A stretch of 64,000 nt of DNA from Pseudoalteromonas sp. DL-6 (GTDB lineage: Bacteria > Pseudomonadota > Gammaproteobacteria > Enterobacterales > Alteromonadaceae): the NCBI RefSeq assembly GCF_004328665.1, contig NZ_CP019770.1:1426001-1490000 (forward strand). The letters run 5' to 3'. The notes under the pieces were generated by a model, which was not told the origin of the DNA, made no database searches, and saw nothing but the letters and a program-made list of their open reading frames with translations. Below, piece after piece: positions 63,898 to 64,000 of this stretch (within the stretch, counting starts at the first letter, position 1; the number at the start of each line of letters is the position of its first letter). Position numbers and translations under genes: made by a program.

Positions 63898-64000
63898 TAT
63901 GAATGCTCCGACCAGTTGTTTTTGGCCTTTTATGCCGCTTATTTGGCTATTAAAGCACAAAGGTGTATCTGTAATCCAATTAAACTAATGTCATATTCTT

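Noticed and set aside
1..64000. CRISPR arrays, tRNA or rRNA genes, insertion-sequence transposases and prophage genes
   Set aside because: No regularly spaced repeats, cloverleaf, rRNA stretch or transposase motif was seen on either strand by reading.

Overview
The window looks like chromosomal DNA of a marine gammaproteobacterium of the Alteromonadales, most likely Pseudoalteromonas. The evidence is the AT-rich base composition with a housekeeping core (sohB, topA, edd-eda-gap, yeeN, pepO, secDF), lipoprotein glycosidases fed by a large TonB-dependent receptor, a flavin-dependent halogenase beside that receptor, and a chromosomal-type integron. I saw no rRNA, tRNA, phage or transposase gene. 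Species assignment is inference. LAYOUT. 1-9630: SohB protease, an amino-acid/dicarboxylate symporter, an Ig-like lipoprotein, topoisomerase I, a small exported protein and YqhA. 9648-24121: an alpha-glucan/maltodextrin locus. A cytoplasmic alpha-glucosidase diverges from a TonB-dependent receptor and halogenase, followed by a lipoprotein alpha-amylase, an inner-membrane sugar symporter, a GH15 glucoamylase and a second lipoprotein GH13 enzyme. Three promoter regions of this locus share a 14-bp palindrome (TGCATACGTATGCA or a one-base variant), probably the operator of a LacI-family repressor. 24209-30975: an integron. The integrase gene (minus strand) has a perfect LexA box just before its start codon. 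On the plus strand are exactly three gene cassettes, whose limits can be set to the base because the first bases of each cassette are the reverse complement of the R'' core of its own attC. Cassette 1 (25390-28731) carries a four-gene operon that I read as an ABC-three-component (ABC-3C) conflict system plus an unannotated 53-residue membrane peptide sharing a GGDVVGRDKV tag with the next protein. Cassette 2 carries a SIR2-like protein and cassette 3 an HNH-type protein. All three look like defence genes. This is the most interesting part of the window. 31087-34776: small membrane, DUF and acetyltransferase genes, a short YidC/Oxa1 paralogue and a TRIC-like channel. 35067-42331: a sugar-catabolism block, LacI / glk / LacI / edd-eda-gap (glucokinase, Entner-Doudoroff pathway, GAPDH). 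A second palindrome, TGACACCGGTGTCA, occurs once in the lacI-glk interval and twice, 33 bp apart, at the edd promoter. 42398-43803: a compact operon of four small proteins of unknown function. 44009-56736: a fatty-acid-hydroxylase-type protein, an LRR-protein kinase, YeeN, PepO, an Atm1-type ABC exporter, a SecD/SecF pair, a GreA/B-like factor, a small hydrolase and YjdM. 57309-64000: an RLAN/ATP-grasp ligase with a fused acetyltransferase-C39 peptidase protein, an MgtC-like protein, a divergent EAL/GGDEF pair and a GlxA-type AraC regulator. Two palindrome-ended, non-coding elements (55034-55199 and 57033-57298) look like dispersed MITE-like repeats. HOW IT FITS TOGETHER. External alpha-glucans would be cut at the cell surface or in the periplasm, imported through the TonB-dependent receptor and the symporter, split to glucose by the cytoplasmic alpha-glucosidase, phosphorylated by Glk and burnt through Edd/Eda/GAPDH. 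Two LacI repressors and two operator types in the window fit these two halves. All functional assignments come from motif recognition and gene context. No database search was run.
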